Of a stretch of 29,684 nucleotides of DNA, positions 1 through 8,586 are shown in pieces. The DNA is from Pseudomonadota bacterium (GTDB lineage Bacteria; Pseudomonadota; Gammaproteobacteria; Acidiferrobacterales; Acidiferrobacteraceae). Position numbers and translations under genes: made by a program. How positions within the stretch are numbered: the stretch's first letter is position 1; each line of letters starts with the position of its first letter. The notes under the pieces were generated by a model, which was not told the DNA's origin, searched no databases, and saw only the letters and a list, made by a program, of their open reading frames with translations. Location: NCBI GenBank assembly GCA_021795255.1, contig JAJYPQ010000008.1, positions 1 to 29,684 on the forward strand, given 5' to 3'.

Positions 1-34
1 AAGGAGCGCGTGCTAAGAGGCTAAGGGAGGAGTT

Positions 35-316
35 GTGGCATGTTTTCGATACCTTGTATCTGGAACGGTCCAGGGCGTGGGCTTCCGGGCTTACGTACAG
101 AGACAGGCGCAGGCATTGGGGCTAAGTGGCTGGGTTCGGAACTGTACCGATGGAACGGTGGAGGTCGAGGCCTGCGGCACGGACCGGCAGCTGCGAGATC
201 TGGCGTTAGTTCTTGAGCGCGGCCCGCGCGGGGCGCGGGTCACTGGCGTGAAGACATTTGGGGTCCCCGAAGTGGGTGGCCCGCTGGTCTTTACCATTAG
301 GCCCGATGGCGAATAA
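35..316 (+). CDS. acyP: Acylphosphatase
   Basis: Small cytosolic enzyme (93 aa) that hydrolyses acyl phosphates such as 1,3-bisphosphoglycerate or carbamoyl phosphate. The family signature GTVQGVGFR is at residues 10-18, with the phosphate-binding Arg18, and the second catalytic residue Asn36 lies in WVRN. Length and the single alpha/beta domain match the family. The start is GTG at 35, with a good Shine-Dalgarno AGGGAGG a few bases upstream; the nearby ATG at 40 is in another frame. It converges on the lytic transglycosylase gene across a gap of about 45 bp. The protein is complete and unremarkable. Confidence 0.93.
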   Translation: MACFRYLVSGTVQGVGFRAYVQRQAQALGLSGWVRNCTDGTVEVEACGTDRQLRDLALVLERGPRGARVTGVKTFGVPEVGGPLVFTIRPDGE

Positions 317-360
317 GCGAGCGAGAGCGCCGGACTTGGGTGCGGGCGGGGGCGTGCCGA

Positions 361-939
361 TTACTGATGAAACCAGCGGGCATGGAACACGGCATACACT
401 CGGTCCGGATAGTAAGGCAGGCCATTACTGCCGTTGTAGGCCGCGAGCGCTGCGAACAGATTTCCGTGCTGCCGGTTCAGATAGTGACGTAGTATGTGGC
501 AGCCGATGCGTAAATTGGTCCGCAGCCGGAAGAGGTTGGCTTGGGGTTCGCCGACGCGCTGGGTCCAAAAGGGCATGACCTGCATAAGGCCAAGCGCGCC
601 CATGGGTGATACGGCATAAGGGTTAAAGCTGCTTTCGACCTCAATCACCGCCAATACGACTCGGGGGCGAAGCCCGTCGCGAAGAGCCGCGTAACGGACG
701 TCTTCGAGAAAGCGCAGGCGGAAGTGGCGCCCAGGGACCAAGGGCGCTAGTCGTTGTGACATATCGGCAAGCCAGACCTCGGCTTCGAAGCGGCTCGCGA
801 AGCCATCGCGATGCACGGGGATATGACCCCAAGCGGGCCTGAGCGGCTGCGTCCAAGCCGGGCTCGCAAGGACCGACAGGCCCCATACGATAAGGCTAGC
901 GCCGCAAGCGTTCCGTAAGTTCTGCCACCACACGCTCAA
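361..939 (-). CDS. Lytic transglycosylase with SLT domain
   Basis: Probable exported murein lyase of the Slt/MltE-like family, about 192 aa. An N-terminal hydrophobic stretch ([15 protein letters not shown]) looks like a signal peptide. The C-terminal half has the goose-lysozyme-like fold markers in order: [10 protein letters not shown] with the catalytic Glu, [10 protein letters not shown], and [10 protein letters not shown] place the start at the TTG at 939 because GGAGG lies 9 nt upstream (949-953); a GTG at 933 and a TTG at 984 are alternatives. All overlap the 3' end of proS, so it is probably the last gene of the leftward operon. Murein cleavage with formation of 1,6-anhydro ends is family knowledge; the subfamily is not clear. 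Confidence 0.85.
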   Translation of the reverse strand: MSVWWQNLRNACGASLIVWGLSVLASPAWTQPLRPAWGHIPVHRDGFASRFEAEVWLADMSQRLAPLVPGRHFRLRFLEDVRYAALRDGLRPRVVLAVIEVESSFNPYAVSPMGALGLMQVMPFWTQRVGEPQANLFRLRTNLRIGCHILRHYLNRQHGNLFAALAAYNGSNGLPYYPDRVYAVFHARWFHQ

Positions 940-2596
940 GGGGCCAGTCCTCCGGTTTTGTGTCACGCCGCGCCTTGTATTCAATGACGCCGTTTTTTAA
1001 GCCCCGCTCGCCGACCACAAGACGGTGGGGAATGCCGATCAGATCCATATCGCCGAACAGGACCCCCGGGCGCTCATCGCGATTATCCAGGAGCACGTCG
1101 ATGCCGGCTGTGCGCAAGTCGTCGTAGAGGCGTGTTGCGATCTCAGCGACCTGTGGCGATTTGTTCTGACCGATCGGAACGATGACCACGGTAAACGGGG
1201 CTATGGAGGTTGGCCACAGGATGCCACGCTCGTCGTGGTTTTGCTCGATCGCGGCCGCGACCACGCGGGAGACGCCGATTCCATAGCATCCCATCACAAA
1301 AGGTCGGGCCTCGCCGGCATCGTTTAGGAATGTGGCGGCCATCTTGGTGCTGTATTTCGTGCCGAGCTGGAAAATGTGCCCGACTTCGATGCCCCGACCG
1401 CGTTCAAGCGGCGCACCGCACTCCGGGCAGGGATCGCCCGCCACGACCTCGCGGACCTCCAAGGCCTCTGGTTCCGGAAAATCGCGTCCCCAATTCGCTC
1501 CGATCAGATGCGTGTCGACCCGATTCGCCCCGCACGCGAAATCAAAGAGAGCGAGGGCCTCGGGATCAGCATAGGCGGTCATCGTGAGGCCCTGAGGACC
1601 GAGAAATCCGGGTACGCCGCCGGCCGCTTCGATTTCGGTGGCCGTACAAAAGGTCAGCGGGGCAATCACATGCGGGGCCTTTTCGGCCTTGATGGGGTTC
1701 ACGGCGTGGTCTCCGCGCACAAAGAACACAACCGGCCCCGTGTCCCCTTTCACGCACACCGCCTTCACAATGTGCTGTGGCGCCATGGCGAGCGATTCCG
1801 AGACTACGTCGATCGTGCGGGCGTTGGCCGTGGCGACCGCTTGCAGGGCGAGTTGTGGCGGCTGGCGGGGCGGAGGCGGCGCGCTTTGCGCCAATTCGAC
1901 GTTGGCCGCGTAGGCACATGCCGGACAGGTGATGATGGCGTCTTCGCCGGTGTCCGCAAGGACATGAAACTCATGCGAGGCGTCTCCGCCTATGCTGCCG
2001 GTATCGGCACGGACGGCCCGAAAGCGCAGGCCTAAGCGCGTAAAGATACGCTGATAGGTCTCATACATCTCTTGATAGGTCTCTTCGAGAGAGGCCTTGT
2101 CGGCATGGAAGGAATAACTGTCTTTCATAAGGAATTCACGCGCTCGCATGACCCCGAAGCGCGGCCGGACCTCGTCCCGGAATTTCGTCTGGATCTGAAA
2201 AAAATTCATCGGCAACTGGCGGTAACTTTGGATCTCGCGGCGCGCCAAGTCGGTGATAACCTCTTCATGGGTAGGCCCAAAACAAAATTGTCGATTGTGG
2301 CGGTCGGAAAGTCGCAAAAGCTCGGGTCCATAATGTTGCCAGCGCCCCGACTCCTCCCAGAGTTCAGCGGGTTGGACGGCGGGCATCAAGACCTCTTGCG
2401 CGCCCGCCTGTTGCATTTCCCCGCGCACGATGGCTTCCACTTTGCGCAGGACGCGTAGCCCTAAGGGGAGCCACGTGTAGAGGCCAGATGCCAGTTTACG
2501 GATCATGCCGGCGCGCAACATGAGGCGATGGCTCACGATCTCCGCATCGGCCGGGTTTTCTTTGAGAGTAGCGAGGAGTAGGGCTCGGGTGCGCAT
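896..2596 (-). CDS. proS: Prolyl-tRNA synthetase, bacterial type
   Basis: Class II aminoacyl-tRNA synthetase (566 aa) that charges tRNA-Pro. Motif 2 is in the [17 protein letters not shown] segment, motif 3 in [13 protein letters not shown]. Between them, at about residues 225-400, lies the YbaK-like INS editing domain that clears Ala-tRNA-Pro. The C-terminal anticodon-binding domain is complete ([13 protein letters not shown] onward). Length and architecture match the E. coli-type enzyme rather than the archaeal/eukaryal type. Only 17 bp separate it from the upstream ROK kinase gene, so the two are probably co-transcribed. The start is an ATG with a weak AAGGA about 13 nt upstream. Confidence 0.98.
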   Translation of the reverse strand: MRTRALLLATLKENPADAEIVSHRLMLRAGMIRKLASGLYTWLPLGLRVLRKVEAIVRGEMQQAGAQEVLMPAVQPAELWEESGRWQHYGPELLRLSDRHNRQFCFGPTHEEVITDLARREIQSYRQLPMNFFQIQTKFRDEVRPRFGVMRAREFLMKDSYSFHADKASLEETYQEMYETYQRIFTRLGLRFRAVRADTGSIGGDASHEFHVLADTGEDAIITCPACAYAANVELAQSAPPPPRQPPQLALQAVATANARTIDVVSESLAMAPQHIVKAVCVKGDTGPVVFFVRGDHAVNPIKAEKAPHVIAPLTFCTATEIEAAGGVPGFLGPQGLTMTAYADPEALALFDFACGANRVDTHLIGANWGRDFPEPEALEVREVVAGDPCPECGAPLERGRGIEVGHIFQLGTKYSTKMAATFLNDAGEARPFVMGCYGIGVSRVVAAAIEQNHDERGILWPTSIAPFTVVIVPIGQNKSPQVAEIATRLYDDLRTAGIDVLLDNRDERPGVLFGDMDLIGIPHRLVVGERGLKNGVIEYKARRDTKPEDWPLERVVAELTERLRR

Positions 2597-2613
2597 GGGT
2601 GTCGGTCAAATCC

Positions 2614-3504
2614 TTAAAGGGGTGGTATGGGCCACAAGTGCGCCGCCCCGCGCACGCCGGAACTGGCGCCATGGTGGGCTGGAACTATAGGGGTTATCAG
2701 TTCGTCTGTGAAGACGCTCCGGCTCACGGCCTCGCGGCCACTGGTATAGAGGGCAGGAATCGCGTTAAGCCCGCCGCCTATGACGACGATGTCGGGATCC
2801 AGAATGTTGACCACCGTGGCAAGCGCGCGTCCAAACAGCCCGCAATAGTCAGAAAGCGTGGCCGCCGCCAACGGATCGCTGCCGATTCTTGCGACAATAT
2901 CCTGGGCGGCGAGCCCGGGCGGGCCTCCTCGTCGCACATAGTTTGCGACAAGCCCGGGCCCCGACAACAGGGTCTCGACACAGCCGCGGCGCCCGCAGTA
3001 GCAGGCCGGCCCGTTCTCGATGAGTCCATTATGACCCCATTCACCCGCGATGTGCTGTCGTCCGAGCCACAGTGCGCCATCGATCACAAGGCCGCCCCCC
3101 ACCCCGGTTCCCAGTATGACGGCAAAGACGCAATGGTAGCCTTGACCCGCGCCGTCGCGAGCCTCGCTTAAGGCCAAGCAGTTAGCGTCGTTTTCAAGTC
3201 GAATCGGGCGCCCTAAACGCGCCGCAAGGTCCTGAGACAGTGGTCTTCCATTCAAGCAGGTGGTGTTTGAGTTTTTAATGGTCCCGGTGCGATGGGACAG
3301 TGCGCCTGGGGCGCCCACGCCGACCGAGCAGGGGGTGCCGGCAAAGGTCTCGAGTTCCGTGACGATCTCGACTACGGCGCCTAGGATGGCCTCATAGCCA
3401 GCGGCGACCGGCGTTGCAAGCCGTTTGCGCCTCGTTTCCGTACCGGCGGCATCGAGAAGGATACCTTCGATCTTGGTCCCGCCAAGATCGATCCCTATGC
3501 GCAC
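2614..3504 (-). CDS. ROK-family sugar kinase, Mak (fructokinase)-like
   Basis: ATP-dependent hexose kinase of the ROK family, about 296 aa. The phosphate-binding motif GIDLGGTK is at the N-terminus. ENDANCLALSEA is followed by the second loop GTGVGGG. The zinc-site signature is CYCGRRGCVET after the catalytic AGEWGHN. The protein tracks E. coli Mak closely (KNSNTTCLNG, SSGVRGAAHLWP), so fructose or a related hexose is the likeliest substrate; substrate choice in ROK kinases is hard to read from sequence. The GTG at 3504 gives an N-terminus matching Mak (V/MRIGIDLGG); a GTG at 3519 is the alternative. Either start overlaps the upstream amidotransferase gene, suggesting translational coupling. 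Confidence 0.85.
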   Translation of the reverse strand: MRIGIDLGGTKIEGILLDAAGTETRRKRLATPVAAGYEAILGAVVEIVTELETFAGTPCSVGVGAPGALSHRTGTIKNSNTTCLNGRPLSQDLAARLGRPIRLENDANCLALSEARDGAGQGYHCVFAVILGTGVGGGLVIDGALWLGRQHIAGEWGHNGLIENGPACYCGRRGCVETLLSGPGLVANYVRRGGPPGLAAQDIVARIGSDPLAAATLSDYCGLFGRALATVVNILDPDIVVIGGGLNAIPALYTSGREAVSRSVFTDELITPIVPAHHGASSGVRGAAHLWPIPPL

Positions 3505-4199
3505 GCGGATCCCAGCCACTCCCCATAAAGCACGTCCGCCACCCGGTGCAAGGCCTCGAGGCGCTCGTGAAGGCGCTCGTAGATGCTGGAGGGGGTTTGG
3601 ACGGAGGGCGAGGCAACCAGTGCTTGCCCCTCAGGACTGCCAGTCCATTGTTCGATCATGGCCGAGGTCATTTCAATGTGGCACTGCAGGGCCAAGGTAC
3701 GGCCTATGGCAAACCCTTGATGCGGGCAGAAGGGCCCTGCGAGGAGGTGGGTGGCGCCGGCGGGGATGGTAAAGGTCTCGCCGTGCCAATGAAAAACCTC
3801 GAAGGCCGGCGGCAGCTGCCGTAGCCACCGCTGCCCAACATCCGTTGCGATCCCCTGCACCATCCCCCAGCCGATCTCCGGCACGGGGTTGCGCGTCACC
3901 TGCCCGCCCAAGGCCTTACTGATCAGCTGGCCGCCGAGGCAATGCCCGAGGACGGGTAAGCCGGTATTCTGGGCCTCCCGTATGAGGCGCAAGGCCTGCG
4001 GTATCCAAGGCAAATCGTCGTTGGCGCTCATCGGGCCGCCCATAAAAACGAGGGCGCTGTAAGGCGCGACCGAGGCTGGTAGGGGCGCGCCTTGGTCGAT
4101 ACAAATGGCGGTCAAGGGAACGCCATGACGATGGAGGAACTCGGCTAGGTAGCCCGCGCCCTCGCCGGGGGCGTGGCGGAAGATGGCAATCGGTTTCAT
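3495..4199 (-). CDS. Class I glutamine amidotransferase (GMP synthase-like)
   Basis: Stand-alone triad-type glutamine amidotransferase of about 234 aa. The nucleophile elbow is GHCLGGQ with the catalytic Cys, preceded by the oxyanion region VFMGGPMSANDD. HWHGETF and the QCHIEMT segment with the catalytic His and Glu follow. Such proteins share the GuaA N-terminal domain but lack the synthetase part, and their acceptors are mostly unknown. The start is the ATG at 4199 (MKPIAIFRHAP); an upstream in-frame start at 4226 would add nine residues not typical of the family. First gene of the leftward operon with the ROK kinase, proS and the transglycosylase. No clear promoter was recognised in the 140 bp upstream. 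Confidence 0.86.
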   Translation of the reverse strand: MKPIAIFRHAPGEGAGYLAEFLHRHGVPLTAICIDQGAPLPASVAPYSALVFMGGPMSANDDLPWIPQALRLIREAQNTGLPVLGHCLGGQLISKALGGQVTRNPVPEIGWGMVQGIATDVGQRWLRQLPPAFEVFHWHGETFTIPAGATHLLAGPFCPHQGFAIGRTLALQCHIEMTSAMIEQWTGSPEGQALVASPSVQTPSSIYERLHERLEALHRVADVLYGEWLGSACA

Positions 4200-4341
4200 G
4201 CTGGTGTCCGTTAAATACGACCTCAAGGCTGAGCCTAACGTCGCGTGCCAGTTTAGCCTGTTTTGCGTTAACGAACAGCATGCAGGCGCGGTCGGGCCGG
4301 CTTATTGTCGACCCTCAGTATAGCGGGCTTTGGACCGCATG

Positions 4342-5859
4342 CTACTCGGCGGCGATGGTAGGCTTCGTTTGACCGCCTAAATGGCCGCCGCTCACAAAGA
4401 AGGTAAGGGGCAGCATGGCTGCAAAGCTCACCGTAATAAACACAAAGGCGGCGTCGAATGCCATCATTTGCGATTGCCGAGCCAAGGTCCCAGCGAGGAC
4501 GGCCGAGCCGAGTGGGGCTTGCGGAGAAAGATGGAGCGGCGCGAGGTAGGCCGTGACGGCAGCACCAAACTGGGTGATGTGGCCCCCTATGAGGTTCCAT
4601 GCCATTTGTCCGTGCCGAATGAATACCGTCGTCACGAGCGAGATCCCGATGGAGGAACCAATGGTGCGCATGAGACTAAAAAGCCCGGCGGCTTCGGCGG
4701 CCGCTTCTTTTGGAAGAGTGGCAAACGCCACCGTGGATAAGGGTACGTAAATCATGCCAAGCCCCGCGCCTTGAACGAGCACGGGCCAAATGATGTCCCA
4801 TTCGTTAATCGATAGGTTATAGCCAGTCATGGCCCAGGTGCCAAGACCGCTCAAGAGAATACCGATCGTGATCAGAACGCGCGGGCTCATGCGCGTAATC
4901 AATTTCCCGACCACGATCATGCTAATAGCACTGATCACGCCGCGCGGGGCCATCGCAAGCCCGGTCGTAAGAGTGGGGTAATGCAACAAATCCTCGAGGA
5001 GCAAAGGTTGCATCACCATGGATCCGTACATCCCAAGCCCAAAGACCGCAAGCAAAAGACTCGCGATCGTAAAGTTGCGATCGCGAAATATACGCAAGTC
5101 GAAGAGCCGCGCGCCGCTGCGTCCCACACTATGGAGTAGGAACGCCGTAAGACTGCCTATGACGCAGACGGCAGCCAGCTGGATGCGCGTCGAGCCGAGC
5201 CATCCATACTCGTTGCCCCGATCCAACAAGAACTGGGTGGCAGCGATACTGAGGGACAGGTAGAACAAGCCGGCCCAGTCCATTTTGCGTTCCCGGCGCT
5301 CAGTATCGGGGACACTTGTAAGGGCGAGAACGTAGGACAAGATCCCGACCGGAAGATTAATGAAAAAGGTCCAACGCCAACTCAAGACCTCGGTGAGATA
5401 GCCGCCCAAGGTGGGACCGAGGATGGGGCCTATCATGACCCCTATTCCCCAGATCGCCATGGCCCGGCCACGTTCTTCTGGGGGGTACACAGCGACCATG
5501 ATGGCCTGCGAGAGGGGGACGAGGGCTGCGCCAAAGGCGCCCTGAAGCAGGCGAAAGACCACGATCTGATCGAGCGAGACAGACAAGCCGCACAGCGCTG
5601 AAAACAACACAAAGCCAAAGATGCTGATTAGCAGGTAACGCCGCCGTCCGAGGCGATCTGAAAAAAAGCCGGTTAGGGGCATGAAGATGGCAGACGCCAC
5701 AAGATAACTCGTCAGCACCCAGGTAATCTGATCGGGGGTCGCCTCGAGCTGCCCTTCCATATGCGGCAGCGCCACATTGACGATGGTCGTGTCCAGCACC
5801 TGCATGATGGTGGTGGACATGACAGCTATAGTGATCAGGAGACGCTGTCTTTTGGTCAC
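4342..5859 (-). CDS. emrB: EmrB-like MFS drug exporter (DHA2, 14 TM)
   Basis: Inner-membrane proton-driven multidrug antiporter, 505 aa. It has the DHA2 signatures LDTTIVNVALPHM in TM1 and SDRLGRRRYLL in the TM2-3 loop. GIGVMIGPILGPTLGGYL is the antiporter motif C. About 14 hydrophobic segments can be followed to the C-terminus. With the HlyD-type adaptor upstream it should form an EmrAB-type tripartite pump; no TolC-like outer-membrane gene lies in the window. The start is GTG at 5859 and forms a GTGA overlap with the stop of the universal stress protein gene, so translation is probably coupled. Substrates cannot be predicted. Confidence 0.93.
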   Translation of the reverse strand: MTKRQRLLITIAVMSTTIMQVLDTTIVNVALPHMEGQLEATPDQITWVLTSYLVASAIFMPLTGFFSDRLGRRRYLLISIFGFVLFSALCGLSVSLDQIVVFRLLQGAFGAALVPLSQAIMVAVYPPEERGRAMAIWGIGVMIGPILGPTLGGYLTEVLSWRWTFFINLPVGILSYVLALTSVPDTERRERKMDWAGLFYLSLSIAATQFLLDRGNEYGWLGSTRIQLAAVCVIGSLTAFLLHSVGRSGARLFDLRIFRDRNFTIASLLLAVFGLGMYGSMVMQPLLLEDLLHYPTLTTGLAMAPRGVISAISMIVVGKLITRMSPRVLITIGILLSGLGTWAMTGYNLSINEWDIIWPVLVQGAGLGMIYVPLSTVAFATLPKEAAAEAAGLFSLMRTIGSSIGISLVTTVFIRHGQMAWNLIGGHITQFGAAVTAYLAPLHLSPQAPLGSAVLAGTLARQSQMMAFDAAFVFITVSFAAMLPLTFFVSGGHLGGQTKPTIAAE

Positions 5860-6308
5860 GGAGTGTCTTGATTGGGATTTTCAATACACACAAAGATGCT
5901 GCATTGCGAAAGGTCGAGCAGCGTCACTCCGACCGATGCGCGCCACCATCGTGCAAAGGACGATCTGGTCTTGTGGCCGAGAACGATCAGGTCAACCTGC
6001 AGGTCGCGCGCGGCGCGCGCGATCTCATCGGTCGGTTCGCCTATGGCGATATGCCCTTCGGCCTTGACGCCCCGTTCGGTGAGTCTAGCGACCCCCTCAC
6101 GGAGAATATCTTCGACTTGCCGCCTTTGCTCAAAGAACGGCGCCTCGGCTGACATCGATTCGCCGACTACCGAGGTCGCGCTGGTGCGCACGACGGCAAG
6201 GAGGTGTACGTAGGCGCTGCAAGCGGCCGCCAAGTCAGCCCCTTGGGTGAGGGCCGTGCGTCCCGCGCGCGTGCCGTCGTAACATAAGAGCATAGTGCGA
6301 AATACCAT
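5856..6308 (-). CDS. Universal stress protein (UspA family)
   Basis: Single-domain UspA-fold protein of about 150 aa. It begins MVFRTMLLCYDGT (strand 1) and has IGEPTDEIARAARDLQVDLIVLG, the typical segment before the nucleotide loop. The loop is GHKTRSS...SVGVTLL, which departs from the ATP-binding consensus G-x2-G-x9-G(S/T), so ATP binding may be lost. The ATG at 6308 is preferred, with GAGGTG just upstream and within 3 bp of the emrA stop; a longer reading from 6383 would run into emrA. The gene sits between emrA and emrB and overlaps emrB by 4 nt, so it is made with the pump. Its role there is unknown. Confidence 0.88.
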   Translation of the reverse strand: MVFRTMLLCYDGTRAGRTALTQGADLAAACSAYVHLLAVVRTSATSVVGESMSAEAPFFEQRRQVEDILREGVARLTERGVKAEGHIAIGEPTDEIARAARDLQVDLIVLGHKTRSSFARWWRASVGVTLLDLSQCSIFVCIENPNQDTP

Positions 6309-6310
6309 GG

Positions 6311-7204
6311 TCACCTCTGCGACCTGGGTCTCGTCCGAAAAAAGACAGTAGCACTGGCGCTCGTGCCGATACGCAGTGGCCACGCCTTACCGGGGTTCAG
6401 GATCAATATCCGCACCGGGACACGCTGGGTCACTTTGACCCAATTTCCTGTCGCGTTTTCAGGCGGAAGAAGCGAAAACGCGGTGCCGCTGCCGCCGCTT
6501 ATGCCTATCACTTTACCCCGGAAAAGATGGTTCGGGTACATGTCAATATGGATATGGGCCCGGTCCCCGATGCGGATAGGCGCAAGCGCTGTCTCCTTGA
6601 AGTTCGCGGTCACCCAGTAGGTTTTGCTGCCAATCAAAGCGAAGATCGGGTTGCCCGTTCGGACGTAGGCCCCGGCTTGCAATTTCATGTTGCTGAGGTA
6701 GCCGGCGGTGGGAGCGCGCACAAGACAGTGGGCCAAGTTGAGCTTGGCCTGCGCCAAGGAGGCCTTGGCCGCAGCCAGCGCCGCTGAGTCCGCTCGGACC
6801 TCTGTCAGGCTGTTGTCGGAGGCTTGGGGGGACAAGAATTGATGGGCCGCCATGCGGTGGGTGCGGCGATTGATCATTTCGGCGTTGGCCAGAACCGCCT
6901 GTCGTTGGGCGACCGCGGCCTGGGCCAAGCGGACTGCAATCTCGTAGGCGTGGGAGCCGATCTCAAACAGCCGGCTGTGGGCGCGCACGGCCCTATTGTT
7001 ATGGACGTAGACATGAGCCACCCGCCCCGAAACAAGGGGAGTTATGGCGATGACATGAGCCCCTACGTAGGCGTCATCCGTGCTCACATAGCGTTGCAGA
7101 TGCCGCCAATAGACGTAGGCTCCGTAGAGGGCCAGGATGAGCAAGAACGCCAGCAGGGCGCGTTGTCGAAATAGGGCTTGTCCAAGACGGGAAAGTCGGG
7201 TCAT
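6311..7204 (-). CDS. emrA: EmrA/HlyD-type membrane fusion protein
   Basis: Periplasmic adaptor (297 aa) anchored by one N-terminal TM helix (ALLAFLLILALYGAYVYW). YVSTDDAYVGAHVIAITPLVSGRV is the typical EmrA barrel/lipoyl start. An alpha-helical hairpin at roughly residues 85-160 is rich in Ala, Gln and Leu. The second lipoyl half has VRAPTAGYLSNMKLQAGAYVRTG, and the beta-barrel part has YWVTANFKET. It should link the EmrB-like pump to an outer-membrane channel. The gene is 32 bp downstream of marR and 2 bp upstream of the stress-protein gene. It is somewhat shorter than E. coli EmrA (about 390 aa), mainly in the hairpin, suggesting a shorter periplasmic tube. Confidence 0.92.
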   Translation of the reverse strand: MTRLSRLGQALFRQRALLAFLLILALYGAYVYWRHLQRYVSTDDAYVGAHVIAITPLVSGRVAHVYVHNNRAVRAHSRLFEIGSHAYEIAVRLAQAAVAQRQAVLANAEMINRRTHRMAAHQFLSPQASDNSLTEVRADSAALAAAKASLAQAKLNLAHCLVRAPTAGYLSNMKLQAGAYVRTGNPIFALIGSKTYWVTANFKETALAPIRIGDRAHIHIDMYPNHLFRGKVIGISGGSGTAFSLLPPENATGNWVKVTQRVPVRILILNPGKAWPLRIGTSASATVFFRTRPRSQR

Positions 7205-7236
7205 AACGGGTTCGCTCGGGGGTTAGCGTCAGGGTT

Positions 7237-7665
7237 TTAGAGGGTAAGAAGTCGGTCCCGAACCGCTTTCAGGACCGTCGTACTGCAGGCGATCTCCTCC
7301 AACGAAAGCTCGCTCAAGAGCTCCTGACTCAACTTCTCGGCCATCTCGGTAATGGGTTTCATGAGCGCCTGCCCATTCTTGCGCAGGTGGACCGTCTTGC
7401 TGCGCCGATCCTGCGCCGATTCGCGCCGTTCGATAAGATCGTCGGCGGCCAAACGATCCAGAAGGCCGACTACGGTCGGGGCTTCCACCCCGAGCCGGGC
7501 CGCCAATTCGGCCTGGGTGCAGTTGTCGCTGCAGGAAATATGAAGGAGTGCGCGCCACTTCGCCTGACTGAGCCCCAAGGGCCGTAGACGTCGATCGAGT
7601 TCGGTCCGCCATAGCCGGGCCGTCTCATGTAGAATGCCGCCGAATGATTCCTGAGGAAGCCCCAT
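7237..7665 (-). CDS. MarR-family transcriptional regulator
   Basis: Winged-helix dimer repressor of 142 aa. The helix-turn-helix is in CTQAELAARLGVEAPTVVGLLDRL at about residues 53-75. The wing contains DLIERRESAQDRRSKTVHLRKNG, the DxRs(K)xxxLT-like motif typical of the family. The N-terminal helix (RLWRTELDRRLRPLGLSQAKWRAL) and the C-terminal helices form the dimer interface. First gene of the leftward operon with emrA, usp and emrB. A nested palindrome lies just upstream of its start, so autorepression of the whole pump operon, relieved by a small aromatic or cationic ligand, is the likely mode (family knowledge plus inference). The start ATG has AGGAGCGGACC upstream. Confidence 0.92.
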   Translation of the reverse strand: MGLPQESFGGILHETARLWRTELDRRLRPLGLSQAKWRALLHISCSDNCTQAELAARLGVEAPTVVGLLDRLAADDLIERRESAQDRRSKTVHLRKNGQALMKPITEMAEKLSQELLSELSLEEIACSTTVLKAVRDRLLTL

Positions 7666-7679
7666 GGTCCGCTCCTTTC

Positions 7680-7702
7680 TAGCCTAACTATTAGCAGGCT
7701 AA
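7680..7702. promoter_or_regulatory. Probable MarR operator
   Basis: Two interlocked dyads 15-37 bp upstream of the marR start: CTAACTATTAG (7684-7694) and TTAGCAGGCTAA (7691-7702, perfect 5-bp arms). The flanks TAGCCT/AGGCTA give a wider inverted repeat over 7680-7701. Position and size suit a MarR dimer site that would block the promoter or early transcription of marR-emrA-usp-emrB. Confidence 0.5.
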
Positions 7703-7736
7703 CAGCTTGGGACGGGGGGGCGCAAGGACCCGTGTT

Positions 7737-8552
7737 TTAAGAGGAGGTCTTGTCTTTGGTAATGAGGGCGTAGGCCGAGTGATTGTGAATCGATTCGAAG
7801 TTCTCGGACTCCACGGTGTAGGCCTCGATACGCTCATCTGCGTTCAAGAGGCCCGCTACCTCGCGGACCATGTCTTCGACAAAGCGCGGGTTGTCGTAGG
7901 CGCGCTCAGTGACGTATTTTTCGTCGGGGCGCTTCAAGAGTCCATAGAGCTCGCAACTCGCCTGCTTTTCGATCAAGTCAATCAAGTCCTCGACCCACAC
8001 AAACTGGTTCGTCCGCACGCTCACAGTGACGTGCGAGCGCTGGTTGTGCGCGCCGCGCTCGGATATCTCTTTAGAGCAGGGGCATAGGCTCGTGACCGGG
8101 ACCACAACCCGCGTCGTCGTGCGGCTTTGGCCGTCGCGAATCTCTCCTAAAAAACTCACCTGGTAGTCCATAAAGCTGCGCACGCCCGAGACCGGGGCTG
8201 TTTTCATCACAAAATACGGGAACGACATGTCGATATGCCCAACGTCCGCCTCAAGGCGTTTCGCCATGCCGGTCAACATATCGTGGAACGACTCGACCGA
8301 GATCTCGGTTTCGTACTGGTTCAGGATCTCGACAAACCGCGACATGTGGGTCCCCTTGAAATTGTGAGGGAGCTCCACATACATATTGAAGAGGGCAACG
8401 GTGTGTTGCTCGCCTTGGCTTCGGTCTTTGATGCGTACCGGGTGGCGGATGTCTTTGATTCCGACCTTGTCGATGGCGATATGGCGCGAGTCCGGGCTGT
8501 TTTGCACGTCGGCAATGCAGTCAGTTCGTGCCCGAGTGGGGGTCGCGCTCAT
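7737..8552 (-). CDS. folE2: GTP cyclohydrolase FolE2 (type IB)
   Basis: Converts GTP to 7,8-dihydroneopterin triphosphate, the first step of folate synthesis. It uses the metal-flexible COG1469 fold rather than the zinc-only FolE. The 271-aa protein has the FolE2 landmarks HPVRIKDR near the N-terminus and [12 protein letters not shown]. The metal-site segment is [22 protein letters not shown] with its Cys and His ligands; [10 protein letters not shown] precedes the C-terminus. The ATG at 8552 is 34 bp downstream of dxs, so it is probably the last gene of the xseB-ispA-dxs operon. I saw no Zur-like box directly upstream, so it may serve as the constitutive cyclohydrolase. Confidence 0.95.
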   Translation of the reverse strand: MSATPTRARTDCIADVQNSPDSRHIAIDKVGIKDIRHPVRIKDRSQGEQHTVALFNMYVELPHNFKGTHMSRFVEILNQYETEISVESFHDMLTGMAKRLEADVGHIDMSFPYFVMKTAPVSGVRSFMDYQVSFLGEIRDGQSRTTTRVVVPVTSLCPCSKEISERGAHNQRSHVTVSVRTNQFVWVEDLIDLIEKQASCELYGLLKRPDEKYVTERAYDNPRFVEDMVREVAGLLNADERIEAYTVESENFESIHNHSAYALITKDKTSS

Positions 8553-8586
8553 AGGTAAGCCTTAATCCTGAGTGATTTAGTCAATT

